NCBI RefSeq assembly: GCF_022678645.1
Contig: NZ_JALBWV010000022.1
Location: 62,001-126,000 of the forward strand
Reading direction: 5' to 3'
Length of the DNA stretch: 64,000 bases
From: Saccharopolyspora soli
GTDB lineage: Bacteria > Actinomycetota > Actinomycetes > Mycobacteriales > Pseudonocardiaceae
A model generated the notes under the pieces. That model did not search any database, had not been told where the DNA came from, and worked only from the letters and a program-made list of their open reading frames with translations. This document shows, in pieces, positions 39,332 through 47,948 of this stretch; the stretch's first letter is position 1, and every line of letters starts with the position of its first letter. Made by a program: the position numbers and the translations under genes.

Positions 39332-41934
39332 GCGTCTTCTCCTCCTGGTAGCCCGGTCTCAGGGCCCGCGTTCGCAAACCCGGCGCGTGCTCGCCTGCTG
39401 CCTTTCTGGAAGGCGTTCATGTTGGTTTGGAAGCGGTCTGGCGTTCGCCGCTGACTGCTGGTGGCCGGTTTTTGCTCGCCGTCGGAATTCGCGCGGGCCA
39501 GCTCCTCCCGCAGCGGCGCGACGAGGTTGGCCTGGCGCTTCCGCTGCGGCAACGGTGGTTTGGGGACGGCGCCAGAAGGTTTCGTCACGAATCCAGCGTT
39601 GCCGGCTTCCGCGCTCGGTGCCTGCGGTGACAAGGGCTGCCATGTGTCAGCAGGTTCCGGCCGCTGCCAACGGGGCTGCGGAGGCGCTGGTCGTTTCGGT
39701 TCCACGGCAGAGGATTGTGTCGGAATGCTGCTCTCACCTGGTGCCGGCGCGTTCGTCCGGGGCTCCAGCCGCGCGAGGCCGCTGTGCGGTGCCGCGCCGT
39801 TGTTCCCGATCGGATCGCGTGGCGTGATGGGGCTGTTCGGGACGATCGGGTCGGCCACCACGTCGGGTTCGAGACGTCCCGACATCTGGCGCTTGCGCGG
39901 GATCTTCGACCGGGTCTTCCGCCCCTCGGCCACTGCGGGCTGCGGTCCCGTCTCCGCGGCGGGGTTCGAAAGCTCCGGTCGGCCTGCCTGGTCCAGGCGG
40001 TCGGACTGATCCGCTCGGTCCACGACGACCGAGGTGGGAAGCAGCACCAGCGCGCGGATCCCGCCGTAAGCCGACTCGCGCAGCGTGACCTTGATCCCGT
40101 GCCGCGCCGAAAGCTGCGCGACCACGAACAGGCCCATCTGCGCCTCGTCGGACAGCGCCATGACCGCGAAGTCCGGTCGGGTGCCCAGCATCTTGTTGAG
40201 CACTTCGAGCTTTTCCGGCTCCAAGCCGATGCCCTGGTCCTCGATCTCGACGATGATGCCCTTGCCGACCACGTTTCCGCGCACCTCGACGCGCGATTCG
40301 GGCGGCGAGAAGGCGGTGGCGTTGTCCACCAGTTCGGCGATCAGGTGCACCAGGTCGGCCACGACCCTGCCCTGGACCGAGATGTCTGGCAGCCGGTTGA
40401 TCTCCACCCGGGCGTAGAACTCAGTTTCGGCGACGGCGCCCTGCACCACGTCATGCAGCAAAACGGGATTGCGCCACTGGCGCCCCGGACGCTCGCCACC
40501 GAGGATGATCAGGTTCTCCGCGTTGCGGCGGCTCTGGGTAGCCAGGTGGTCGAGCTGGAACAGCAGCTCAAGCTGGTCCGGGTCTTCCAGCTTGCGCTCG
40601 GCCTTGTCGAGCACCTGCAGTTGGCGGTGCACCATCACCTGGCTGCGGTGGGCGATGTTGAGAAACACCGAGCGGACGCCGTGCCGGGTCTCCGCTTCCT
40701 GCACCGTCGCGGCGATGGCGGTTCGCTGGGCCTGGTTGAAGGCGTTGGCCACCTGCCCGATCTCGTCGTTGCCGTGGCTCAGCCAGGGCACTTCGTTCTC
40801 GACGTCGACTTGCGTCCCGGCGCGCAACCGCGCAACCACGTTGGGCAGCTCCTGCTCGGACATGGCGAGGGTTTCGTCGCGCAGCCTGGTGAGCCGTCGG
40901 ACGAGCCGGTGCGAAAGCCGCAGTGCGACCAGGAAAACGACCAACGCGATCACCACGATCAAGGATCCAGTGACCAGGGAGGTGATGAGCGTTGCGCGCG
41001 CCATGCTGGCGCCGATCGATGCGGCGTAGCCGGAGTGCTCGCCGGAGAGGCTGTTCAGCTGTCCGGCGAGGTCGTGCGCAGAGCTCTGCCAGTCGCGCGT
41101 GCTGACGGGCAGGCGGATGATCTGTCCGCTGTTGGCCTGCGAGCCGGCTGCTTCCAGCGCGTCCTGCACGCCGTCGATCCGCTGCCAGGCCGGCCCCTTC
41201 TGGATGTCCTTGTAGTGCTGCTGCTCCGTCGGCGTCATCCGCGGCACCAAGGAGTTCAGGTTGTCGTGGAAGGCACCGATCTGGTGGATGTACTCGTGGT
41301 ACTGCTCCTGGGTCATCCCGCTGGTGGTGCGGGCCATGGCCAGCGCGTGACCGCGGGCCATGGAGTCTGCGGCGTCCAGCAGGTCGACCGCCATCAGCTG
41401 CTCGTAGGCCACTGTCGAATCCGGCGCGGCACGTGCGTACGCGCGCATGCTCATGTTGAGCGAGTCCACCAGGCCGTTGTAGAAGCCGTACACCGCGTTC
41501 AGGTCACCCGGCCCGGAGTCCACCTGCTTGCGCACCTCGCGCACCGCGGCCAACTGCCCGCGGAACTCTTCGATGGTCGCGGCGGCCTCGTCCGGTGATG
41601 CGTCGGCGAGGCCCTCCGCGATGGTGTCCATTTCGGACAGTGCGATGTCGGTTTCGCGGCGGGCGTCGTCGAGCTGGGTGCGGTTCTGCGCGCGGTCGCT
41701 GAGCAGGAGCAGGGTGAGTTGGCGTTCGTCCTGGATGTCGACGACAAAACGACCGGAAGGCTCCGCGGCGGCGGCCAGCTTGCCCGCGTATCCGTGCACG
41801 TTCAGGCCCTGGAAGATCAGATAGCCCGACAGGCCCACCCCGACGAGCAGGGCCGCGACGCTCGGAACGAGGGCGATGGTCAGTAATCGCGCTTGGATCG
41901 TGCCTGACGCGAGCAAACGTTTCAGCGTTGACAT
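39328..41934 (-). CDS. cvnA: Conservon sensor histidine kinase CvnA with NIT sensor domain
   Basis: This is an 868-residue membrane kinase. Helix one (about 18-40) is followed by a nitrate/nitrite-sensor-like NIT domain (about 60-300), helix two, a HAMP, a short dimerisation region, and an HATPase with ELVDNATAFSPP and GIGL motifs (about 490-640). A long Pro-rich disordered tail ends the protein. I start at the ATG at 41934 (MSTLKRLLASG); the upstream frame has no domain. It heads cvnABCD. The signal is unknown. Confidence 0.92.
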   Translation of the reverse strand: MSTLKRLLASGTIQARLLTIALVPSVAALLVGVGLSGYLIFQGLNVHGYAGKLAAAAEPSGRFVVDIQDERQLTLLLLSDRAQNRTQLDDARRETDIALSEMDTIAEGLADASPDEAAATIEEFRGQLAAVREVRKQVDSGPGDLNAVYGFYNGLVDSLNMSMRAYARAAPDSTVAYEQLMAVDLLDAADSMARGHALAMARTTSGMTQEQYHEYIHQIGAFHDNLNSLVPRMTPTEQQHYKDIQKGPAWQRIDGVQDALEAAGSQANSGQIIRLPVSTRDWQSSAHDLAGQLNSLSGEHSGYAASIGASMARATLITSLVTGSLIVVIALVVFLVALRLSHRLVRRLTRLRDETLAMSEQELPNVVARLRAGTQVDVENEVPWLSHGNDEIGQVANAFNQAQRTAIAATVQEAETRHGVRSVFLNIAHRSQVMVHRQLQVLDKAERKLEDPDQLELLFQLDHLATQSRRNAENLIILGGERPGRQWRNPVLLHDVVQGAVAETEFYARVEINRLPDISVQGRVVADLVHLIAELVDNATAFSPPESRVEVRGNVVGKGIIVEIEDQGIGLEPEKLEVLNKMLGTRPDFAVMALSDEAQMGLFVVAQLSARHGIKVTLRESAYGGIRALVLLPTSVVVDRADQSDRLDQAGRPELSNPAAETGPQPAVAEGRKTRSKIPRKRQMSGRLEPDVVADPIVPNSPITPRDPIGNNGAAPHSGLARLEPRTNAPAPGESSIPTQSSAVEPKRPAPPQPRWQRPEPADTWQPLSPQAPSAEAGNAGFVTKPSGAVPKPPLPQRKRQANLVAPLREELARANSDGEQKPATSSQRRTPDRFQTNMNAFQKGSRRARAGFANAGPETGLPGGEDA

Positions 41935-42578
41935 AGACCTCGTCTCAGAACCTTCCCCGTTGGTTAGCGGGCAGCGAAGAACTCGTGCGGACGACCCGAC
42001 TCGAATCGAGCTGCGGCGGCGGCGAAATCCGCAAGCCCTTGCACACCACAGACGACGACGGATTTTAGAACCGCCATTATGAGCGGTCAACGAGCAAATA
42101 CTCATCGGCGCAATTGTTATACTCCCTGGTGGGCGCGAACCCAAGGTAATCAGACGGCAGCATGGAGTCATCATTTGCCCCGTTTGGCCCAGTACAAACG
42201 TATCCAAATGGGCGATTCAAGGCATTATTTACGCCACGGTAGGCTGACGCGCCGTAGCCAGCCGGGCGAACACCCAAAGGAATTCACAGCAACCCAAGTT
42301 TTTTCTCACAACCAAAGAGGAAGTGGGCGAAAGTCCTTGCAGCACAGCTGAAACGCTTATCGACTCGTGGCGCACCGCCGATTGTCCGGTTCATCGGCGG
42401 CGCCACGATCTGAAATGAAATTACCTGCGTCGCGATGTGCCTGCACCACCACTCATCGCGGAAGTTCGGGCGCCTGTTCTGCCGTCGGGGGCGCGGCGTC
42501 TGGTTTGAATTCCTGCATGCCTTTTCCATTCCATGAATGCCCTGGTGGTTCCTATGCTGATGTGTGAGAGGAGTTTGG
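41935..42578. other. Low-GC divergent intergenic region between cvnA and the molybdenum hydroxylase
   Basis: About 640 bp with clearly lower GC than the rest of the window, especially 42060-42450, and several AT-rich words. I find no convincing gene, tRNA or long palindrome. It must hold the cvnA and hydroxylase promoters; TATGCT at 42553-42558 suits a -10 for the latter. Lower GC may mark transferred DNA. Confidence 0.5.
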
Positions 42579-44801
42579 ATGGTTGACCCCGCCACGCCGG
42601 AGGCACCTGCCGAGGCGTCGAGGGTGGGGCGTCGGCGGTTCCTGGCCTACCTGGCGGCCGCCCCCACGCTGACCATTGCCGCGCGACTCGCCGTCGAAGG
42701 CGAGGCCGCCGCCGAGCCGGCCGCCGCCCAACTGCCCCTGCCCCCGATCTCCGAGATCGCCGACTTCGGCGACGTCGTCGTCCTCGCGAGCGCTCCGACT
42801 TCCGCCCTGCTGAAGCTGGAGTTCACTGAGGACAACAAGATTCTCTTCGAACTTCCGCGCGCCGAGGTCGGGCAAGGGATCAATACCACCGCGGTGATGA
42901 TTTTGGCCGAGGAGCTGGACGCGCACCCCGCCAACATCAACGTGCAGCTGGCCAACGCCCGTCCCGAGCTGCTTTTCAACCAGTTCACCGGCTCCTCGAC
43001 CTCGGTCCGCAGCCTGTGGACGCCGCTGCGGACCATGGCCGCGGGCGCCCGCGCCCGGTTGATCACGGCGGCTGCCGAGCGCTGGCAGGTGTCCGCGAAG
43101 GACCTGACTACGCGGGACACCTCGGTGGTGGGGCCGAACGGTCTGAAAGCGACATTCGGTTCACTGGCCAAGGACGCCGGCCAGATCCGGGCTGCCGCGG
43201 TTTCCGCCGCGCCGAAGGCGGCTTCGAAGTACACAGTGGTCGGCAAGCCCATGGTCCGGCCCGACGCTCGCTCCATCGTTACCGGCGCCACGAAGTACGT
43301 GTCGGACCTGAAGCTTCCGGGTTCGGTGGCGACCGTGGTCGTGCGGCCACCGACGTTGGGTGGCACGGTCGCCTCGATCGACGACGCGGCGGCCCGGCGC
43401 AGCCCCGGAGTCGTCGCTGTGACGCAGATCCCGACCGGTGTCGCCGTCAGCGCGGGCAACTTCTACCAGGCACTGCAGGCCAAAGAGGCGCTGAAGGTCA
43501 CCTGGAACCCCGGGCCGGTCGCCGAACTGTCCGATTCGGACATCCAGGCGAAACTGGCTGGGATGACGGGGAATCTCGCGGAGTCGCTGGGCCTGGATTC
43601 GGGCGGCGACTCGATCGACGAGAGCTTCGACTTCGCGTTCGTGAACCACGCGCCGATGGAGGTCGAGTACGCGGTCGCCGACGTCAAGGCGGACCGCGCG
43701 GACGTGTGGTATCCGGCCCAGACCCCGCAGGCGGCGCAGAAGGAAGTCGCCAAGGCCGTCGACCTGCCCCTGAAGGCGGTAACCCTGCACGTCTCCCGCG
43801 CCGGCGGCTCGTTCGGGCGGCACCTGTTCTTCGACGCGGCGATGGAAGCAGCGCAGGTGTCCAAGGCCATCGGCAAGCCCGTCGAGCTGATGTGGACGCG
43901 CAACGACGACATGCGGCACGGCCGGATGCGCCCGGCAAGCCACCACCGCATCCGCGCCTCCCACCGCTCCGGCAAGGTGCGGTCGTTCCAGCACCAGATG
44001 TCCTCGGTGCAAGTCGATTTATCGCACGGTGCGGGCGACCTGCTGACCTCGGAGCTCGTGAAGCTGAAGCTGGCCGAGCTGCCCGTCGGCCAGCTCTACT
44101 TCGAACTCAGCCAGAACGTGCCGTACGACTTCGGCTCCGTCGCCATGTCGTTGAACGAGCTGGACCTTGAGGGCGTGCCAACCGGCAGCTGGCGGTCGGT
44201 GCACTCGGCGACATTCCGCACCGCCGAGGAACTGGTGGTCGACCAGATGGCCGAGGAGATCGACCAGGACCCGGTCGAGTTCCGGTTGCAATCCCTCAAG
44301 TCGGACCGGACCAAGAACGTGCTGCGGAAGGTCGCCAAGGACGGCAAGTGGGGCCGGTCGATGCCGAAGGGCTGCGGCCAGGGTGTTGCCGTGCACGAGG
44401 AGTTCCGATCGGTGGCGGCCTGCCTGGTGGAGATCAACGCCGTGGACCCGCGGAACCCGCGCGTGACGAAGGCGGTCATGGCGGCCGACGTGGGTCTACC
44501 GATCAACCCGCGCGGCGTGCAGGCGCAGCTCAGCGGTGGCCTGATGGACGCGATCTCCACAGTGCTGCACGCGGGCATCCACATCGACGGGGGCGCGGTG
44601 CGGGAAGGCAGCTTTTCGGACTTCAAGTGGGCCCGGCAGCGGCACATCCCGGTGGACCTGCAGGTGCACGTGATGCCGGCGACGACGGGAGATCCCGGCG
44701 GCGCGGGCGAGCTCGGCGTGCCCCTCGCGGCCGCCGCCGTCGCCACGGCCTACGCCCGCGCGACCGGCACCCGGCCACGTCGTTTCCCGATCAACTTCTG
44801 A
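42579..44801 (+). CDS. Molybdenum hydroxylase large subunit (isoquinoline 1-oxidoreductase-like), Tat-exported
   Basis: The 740-residue protein belongs to the xanthine-oxidase superfamily, IorB-like branch. A Tat-type signal (GRRRFLAYLAAAPTLTIAARL) is present. The molybdopterin-binding domains include PMEVEYAVADV and RAGGSFGRHLF, and the catalytic Glu is in GGAGELGVP near the C-terminus. The ATG at 42579 has GAGAGGAG. It lies 9 nt before the 2Fe-2S subunit. It hydroxylates or oxidises an N-heterocycle or aldehyde; the substrate is unknown and it is not a canonical xanthine dehydrogenase. Confidence 0.9.
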   Translation: MVDPATPEAPAEASRVGRRRFLAYLAAAPTLTIAARLAVEGEAAAEPAAAQLPLPPISEIADFGDVVVLASAPTSALLKLEFTEDNKILFELPRAEVGQGINTTAVMILAEELDAHPANINVQLANARPELLFNQFTGSSTSVRSLWTPLRTMAAGARARLITAAAERWQVSAKDLTTRDTSVVGPNGLKATFGSLAKDAGQIRAAAVSAAPKAASKYTVVGKPMVRPDARSIVTGATKYVSDLKLPGSVATVVVRPPTLGGTVASIDDAAARRSPGVVAVTQIPTGVAVSAGNFYQALQAKEALKVTWNPGPVAELSDSDIQAKLAGMTGNLAESLGLDSGGDSIDESFDFAFVNHAPMEVEYAVADVKADRADVWYPAQTPQAAQKEVAKAVDLPLKAVTLHVSRAGGSFGRHLFFDAAMEAAQVSKAIGKPVELMWTRNDDMRHGRMRPASHHRIRASHRSGKVRSFQHQMSSVQVDLSHGAGDLLTSELVKLKLAELPVGQLYFELSQNVPYDFGSVAMSLNELDLEGVPTGSWRSVHSATFRTAEELVVDQMAEEIDQDPVEFRLQSLKSDRTKNVLRKVAKDGKWGRSMPKGCGQGVAVHEEFRSVAACLVEINAVDPRNPRVTKAVMAADVGLPINPRGVQAQLSGGLMDAISTVLHAGIHIDGGAVREGSFSDFKWARQRHIPVDLQVHVMPATTGDPGGAGELGVPLAAAAVATAYARATGTRPRRFPINF

Positions 44802-44810
44802 GGAGTTTTC

Positions 44811-45266
44811 GTGCCCACCTACGAGTTCTACGTCAACGGGGAGTCCGTCAGCGTCGACGCTCCGCCCGACATGCCGTTGCTCTGGGTGTTGCGGGAGAAG
44901 CTCCGCATCACCGGCCCCAAGTACGGGTGCGGCGTCGGCGTGTGCCGCGCCTGCACGTGCCTCCTCGACGACGAGGAGGTCCAGACCTGCATGGTCAAGA
45001 TCAAGGACTGCGCGGACACCGAGGTCACCACGATCGAAGGGCTGGCCGACGGCGACGAACTGCACCCCGTGCAGCAAGCTTGGCTCGACCTGGACGTCGC
45101 CCAGTGCGGCTACTGCCAGCCGGGCCAGATCATGACGGCCGTCGCACTGCTGGACCGGACCTCCGATCCCACCGACGAGGACATCGACAAGATCGAGAAC
45201 ATCTGCCGGTGCGGTACGTACGGCCGCATCCGCGCTGCCATCCACCAGGCCGCGCAGAACATGTGA
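44811..45266 (+). CDS. Molybdenum hydroxylase 2Fe-2S small subunit
   Basis: The 151-residue protein has a plant-type 2Fe-2S domain (KYGCGVGVCRACTCLL) and a second cluster domain (QCGYCQPGQIM, ENICRCGTYGRI). The GTG at 44811 has GAGGAG. It passes electrons from the molybdenum subunit. It has no signal of its own, so it probably rides out with the Tat-bearing partner. Confidence 0.93.
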   Translation: MPTYEFYVNGESVSVDAPPDMPLLWVLREKLRITGPKYGCGVGVCRACTCLLDDEEVQTCMVKIKDCADTEVTTIEGLADGDELHPVQQAWLDLDVAQCGYCQPGQIMTAVALLDRTSDPTDEDIDKIENICRCGTYGRIRAAIHQAAQNM

Positions 45267-45313
45267 GCCGAAGGCTGGGCGGGCTGTCTCGCGCTGTCCG
45301 CCCAGCCTTCGGC
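45267..45313. terminator. Terminator after the molybdenum hydroxylase operon
   Basis: GCCGAAGGCTGGGCGG and CCGCCCAGCCTTCGGC form a 16-bp perfect stem with a 15-nt loop, starting at the stop codon of the small subunit gene. Confidence 0.85.
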
Positions 45314-45354
45314 CCGTCGAGCAAACAATCCTCAGCAGACGAGTTGAAGAGGGC

Positions 45355-45933
45355 ATGAAACACAACAGCGGAGTGCACTGGTTGTTCCGGGGTCTCGCCC
45401 TGGCCTCCTGCCCGGTCTTGGCGGCCTGTGGCACCACCCCCGACCACAGCGCGCAGCATCACGCCCCTGCCGCCGCGGAGCAGGCGAACAGTGACGCGGG
45501 ACAGATGAACATGGGCGACCCGTCGGCCACCCCCGCCGACAAGATCCCTGGTGCACACTTGCGGACCAATCAGTTCAACCTCCTGCGGACCCGCCCGCCC
45601 GGCACCGACAACGCGGCCGGCTCCGCCTGGCTCGCTACGCACCCGAGTGGCACGACGGTCACCCTCCAGATGACCGGACTCCAGCCGGGCGAGAACTACA
45701 TCGCGCACCTGCATGCCAAGCCGTGCGCGGAGGACAACGGCGGCGGGCACTTCAAGTTCGATCCGGCCGGTCCGGCGACGCCGCCCAACGAAGTGCACCT
45801 GGCGTTCACCGCGGATCAGACCGGCAACGGCTTCATGACGGCGAACAACGATCGGCAGGCCGACGGCGCCGAGTCGGTCGTCGTGCACCCCGCCGTGCTC
45901 ACCGACAACCGGGTAGCATGCGCCGACTTCTGA
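45355..45933 (+). CDS. Cu/Zn superoxide-dismutase-like lipoprotein
   Basis: The 192-residue protein has a lipobox (LAAC) and a Cu/Zn-SOD fold. The copper-ligand pattern HLH, the bridging region GGGHFKFDP and NEVHLAF are present, as are Cys residues for the disulfide (AKPC, VAC). It may be active or may only bind metal. CopC overlaps its 3' end by 16 nt, so a copper-handling operon is likely. Confidence 0.85.
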   Translation: MKHNSGVHWLFRGLALASCPVLAACGTTPDHSAQHHAPAAAEQANSDAGQMNMGDPSATPADKIPGAHLRTNQFNLLRTRPPGTDNAAGSAWLATHPSGTTVTLQMTGLQPGENYIAHLHAKPCAEDNGGGHFKFDPAGPATPPNEVHLAFTADQTGNGFMTANNDRQADGAESVVVHPAVLTDNRVACADF

Positions 45934-46391
45934 CCGGCATCGCCGGTGCGGTGCTGACGGCCGTCCTCACCGTGGGAACCGCCGACGCGCACAGCGGCCT
46001 CGACCGAGCCACCCCCGGTCCTGGGGATACGGCGCGGGCGGGGCTCGACCGCATCGAGATGGAGTTCAACGGACCTCTCGATCCTGCGACCACGCCTCAG
46101 GTCGAGGTCCTCGATCCGCACGGCAGCGACGAGGTCGCCGCCGATCCAGTCGTCGTCGACAACCGGCTGACCGTGCACCTGCGCTCGCTGGACGCAGGAC
46201 TGCACACGGTCCGGTACACCGCGACGTTCGACGACGGGCACCGGTCGACGGGCGGCTACTACCTCAGCGTGGTGCCTAGATTGGACGACGACTCCGGTGC
46301 GAACACGTGGCTGTACGCGGTGGGAGGTGGCACCGTCCTGCTGTTGCTGGTCCTGGTCGGCGTACTCCGACGCTGGTTGCGGAGGTCGTAA
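45918..46391 (+). CDS. copC: CopC-domain copper-binding membrane-anchored protein
   Basis: This 157-residue protein has a signal peptide, a CopC domain beginning at the mature N-terminal His (DAHSGLDRATPGPGD), a late GHRSTGGYYLSV, and a C-terminal membrane helix (about 130-152). The ATG at 45918 lies inside the SOD-like gene. It probably supplies copper to, or buffers copper around, the SOD-like lipoprotein. Confidence 0.87.
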   Translation: MRRLLTGIAGAVLTAVLTVGTADAHSGLDRATPGPGDTARAGLDRIEMEFNGPLDPATTPQVEVLDPHGSDEVAADPVVVDNRLTVHLRSLDAGLHTVRYTATFDDGHRSTGGYYLSVVPRLDDDSGANTWLYAVGGGTVLLLLVLVGVLRRWLRRS

Positions 46392-46473
46392 CCGCGCTGT
46401 CGGCTTGCCGGACCTGTGGTGGACGCGGTCAGGTGCCCTGCGTCCCGCCCTCGGCAGCTCCAGGAACATGCTG

Positions 46474-47601
46474 TTAGCAGAGCCAGTCTCTGGCGAGACG
46501 TTCGCCGAGGTCGACGAGAAGGGTTGCCGCTTCGGTCATGCTTCGCTGCGGGTCGGGTTCGATGTCCGTGAGCGCGTACACACCCTCGATGCCCGCCTCG
46601 CGCAGGCGCTCGGCCGACAGTTCGCAGCGGCCCGCGACCGCCACCACCGGCACTCCCGCCGCGACGGCTCGCACCGCGACGCCAGCCGGGCCCTTGCCGC
46701 GCAGCGTCTGCTCGTCGATCGAGCCCTCGCCGATGATGACCAGCCCCGCTCCGGCGAGGCGCTTTTCGAAATCGACCAGTTCCAGGATGACGTCGACACC
46801 GGGTCGCATCCGCGCGCCGAGCACCGCCAGCGCCCCATAACCGACCCCACCGGCCGCGCCGGCACCTGGTTGATCAGCCACGTCGCGCCCGCCCGCGGCC
46901 AGCACAGCGCGCGCCCAGCGTCCCAGCGCCTCGTCGAGGAACCGCACCTGTTCCGGGTCGGCACCCTTCTGCGGGCCGTAGACGTGCGCCGCGCCGTGCT
47001 CGCCGAGCAGCGGATTGTCCACATCGGATGCCAGGAGCACATCCGTTTCGGCCAGCCGGGGGTCCAGGCCGGAGAGGTCCACCGAGGCCACCTGGGCGAG
47101 CGGACCACCGCCTGGGGGCAACGGGTTTCCCGCCGCGTCCAGCACCCGCACGCCCAGCGCGGCGAGCATGCCAGCGCCGCCATCGGTGCACGCACTGCCA
47201 CCGACACCAAGCACCACCGTGCGGGCACCCGCGTCGAGTGCTGCCAGGATCGCCTCGCCGGTGCCCTCGCTGGAAGCCGCCAACGGGGCGAGTTCGGCCG
47301 GATCGAGCAGCGCCAGCCCGGAGGCCGAGGCCATCTCGACGACGGCGGTGTCGCCGCTGATCGCGATCTCGGTGTCGACCGGATCGCCGATCGGACCGGC
47401 CACCCGCACCGGAATCGAGATGTATCCGCTGGCCAGCGCCGCCTGCACGGTGCCGTCCCCGCCGTCGGCCACCGGCGCCAGCCGGACCTCGACGTCGGCC
47501 CGGACCCTGCGCAGTCCGGCGGCCACCGCCTCGGCGACTTCCGGCGCGCTCAGCGAACCCTTGAACTTGTCCGGTGCGATGAGGACAGGACCAGTCAACA
47601 C
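46474..47601 (-). CDS. glxK: Glycerate 2-kinase (GlxK/GckA type)
   Basis: The 375-residue enzyme phosphorylates D-glycerate, completing glyoxylate assimilation. The family start (PVLIAPDKFKGSLSAPEVAEA), the segment VLGVGGSACTDGGAGMLAALG and EGSIDEQTLRGKGP are visible. The GTG at 47601 has GGGAG upstream; a TTG at 47598 is an alternative. It stands downstream of gcl, separated by a hairpin-rich 347-nt gap. Confidence 0.92.
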   Translation of the reverse strand: MLTGPVLIAPDKFKGSLSAPEVAEAVAAGLRRVRADVEVRLAPVADGGDGTVQAALASGYISIPVRVAGPIGDPVDTEIAISGDTAVVEMASASGLALLDPAELAPLAASSEGTGEAILAALDAGARTVVLGVGGSACTDGGAGMLAALGVRVLDAAGNPLPPGGGPLAQVASVDLSGLDPRLAETDVLLASDVDNPLLGEHGAAHVYGPQKGADPEQVRFLDEALGRWARAVLAAGGRDVADQPGAGAAGGVGYGALAVLGARMRPGVDVILELVDFEKRLAGAGLVIIGEGSIDEQTLRGKGPAGVAVRAVAAGVPVVAVAGRCELSAERLREAGIEGVYALTDIEPDPQRSMTEAATLLVDLGERLARDWLC

Positions 47602-47623
47602 GAACTCCCGAGATCGCTTGGGC

Positions 47624-47796
47624 GGTGTCCTCCGCCGAGCCGCCCGGCACGTTCTCGGCGGAGGACACCAAGGGTCGTCCGTATTCCACCCGACGACCCC
47701 GTCCAGGGGGAAGTGCGGGGTGCGCTCGCCGGAACCCCACCGCGAGTTCCGACGAGCGCTCCCCACGCAGGGCCGCCCTAAAGCCCTGCGCTGGGG
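47624..47796. other. Hairpin-rich gcl-glxK intergenic region
   Basis: Three consecutive inverted repeats lie here: a perfect 16-bp stem (47624-47639 with 47654-47669), an imperfect one (about 47719-47759) and one with CGCAGGGC / GCCCTGCG extended by CCCCA / TGGGG (47761-47796). No gene is evident. The first ends 23 nt from the glxK start and could attenuate or terminate. Confidence 0.6.
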
Positions 47797-47948
47797 TGCG
47801 GGAGTGTGGCGAGACCGGCCGACGCGGTTCCCTGCGCGTCGCCGATCGACCGCACCCCGAGCCCGTCGGTGCGTCCGCACCTGAGCTTGGTCCTTTTTGA
47901 AGCCGCTCAGCCCACCTACGCCACGCAAACCGAGCTGGGAACGGGCGT

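Noticed and set aside
39715-41598. 627-codon frame opposite cvnA
   Set aside because: Shadow; cvnA has clear domains on the minus strand.
42579-45266. Xanthine dehydrogenase feeding the urate pathway
   Set aside because: The large subunit is the Tat-exported IorB-like branch and lacks the FAD subunit; the purine link rests only on proximity.
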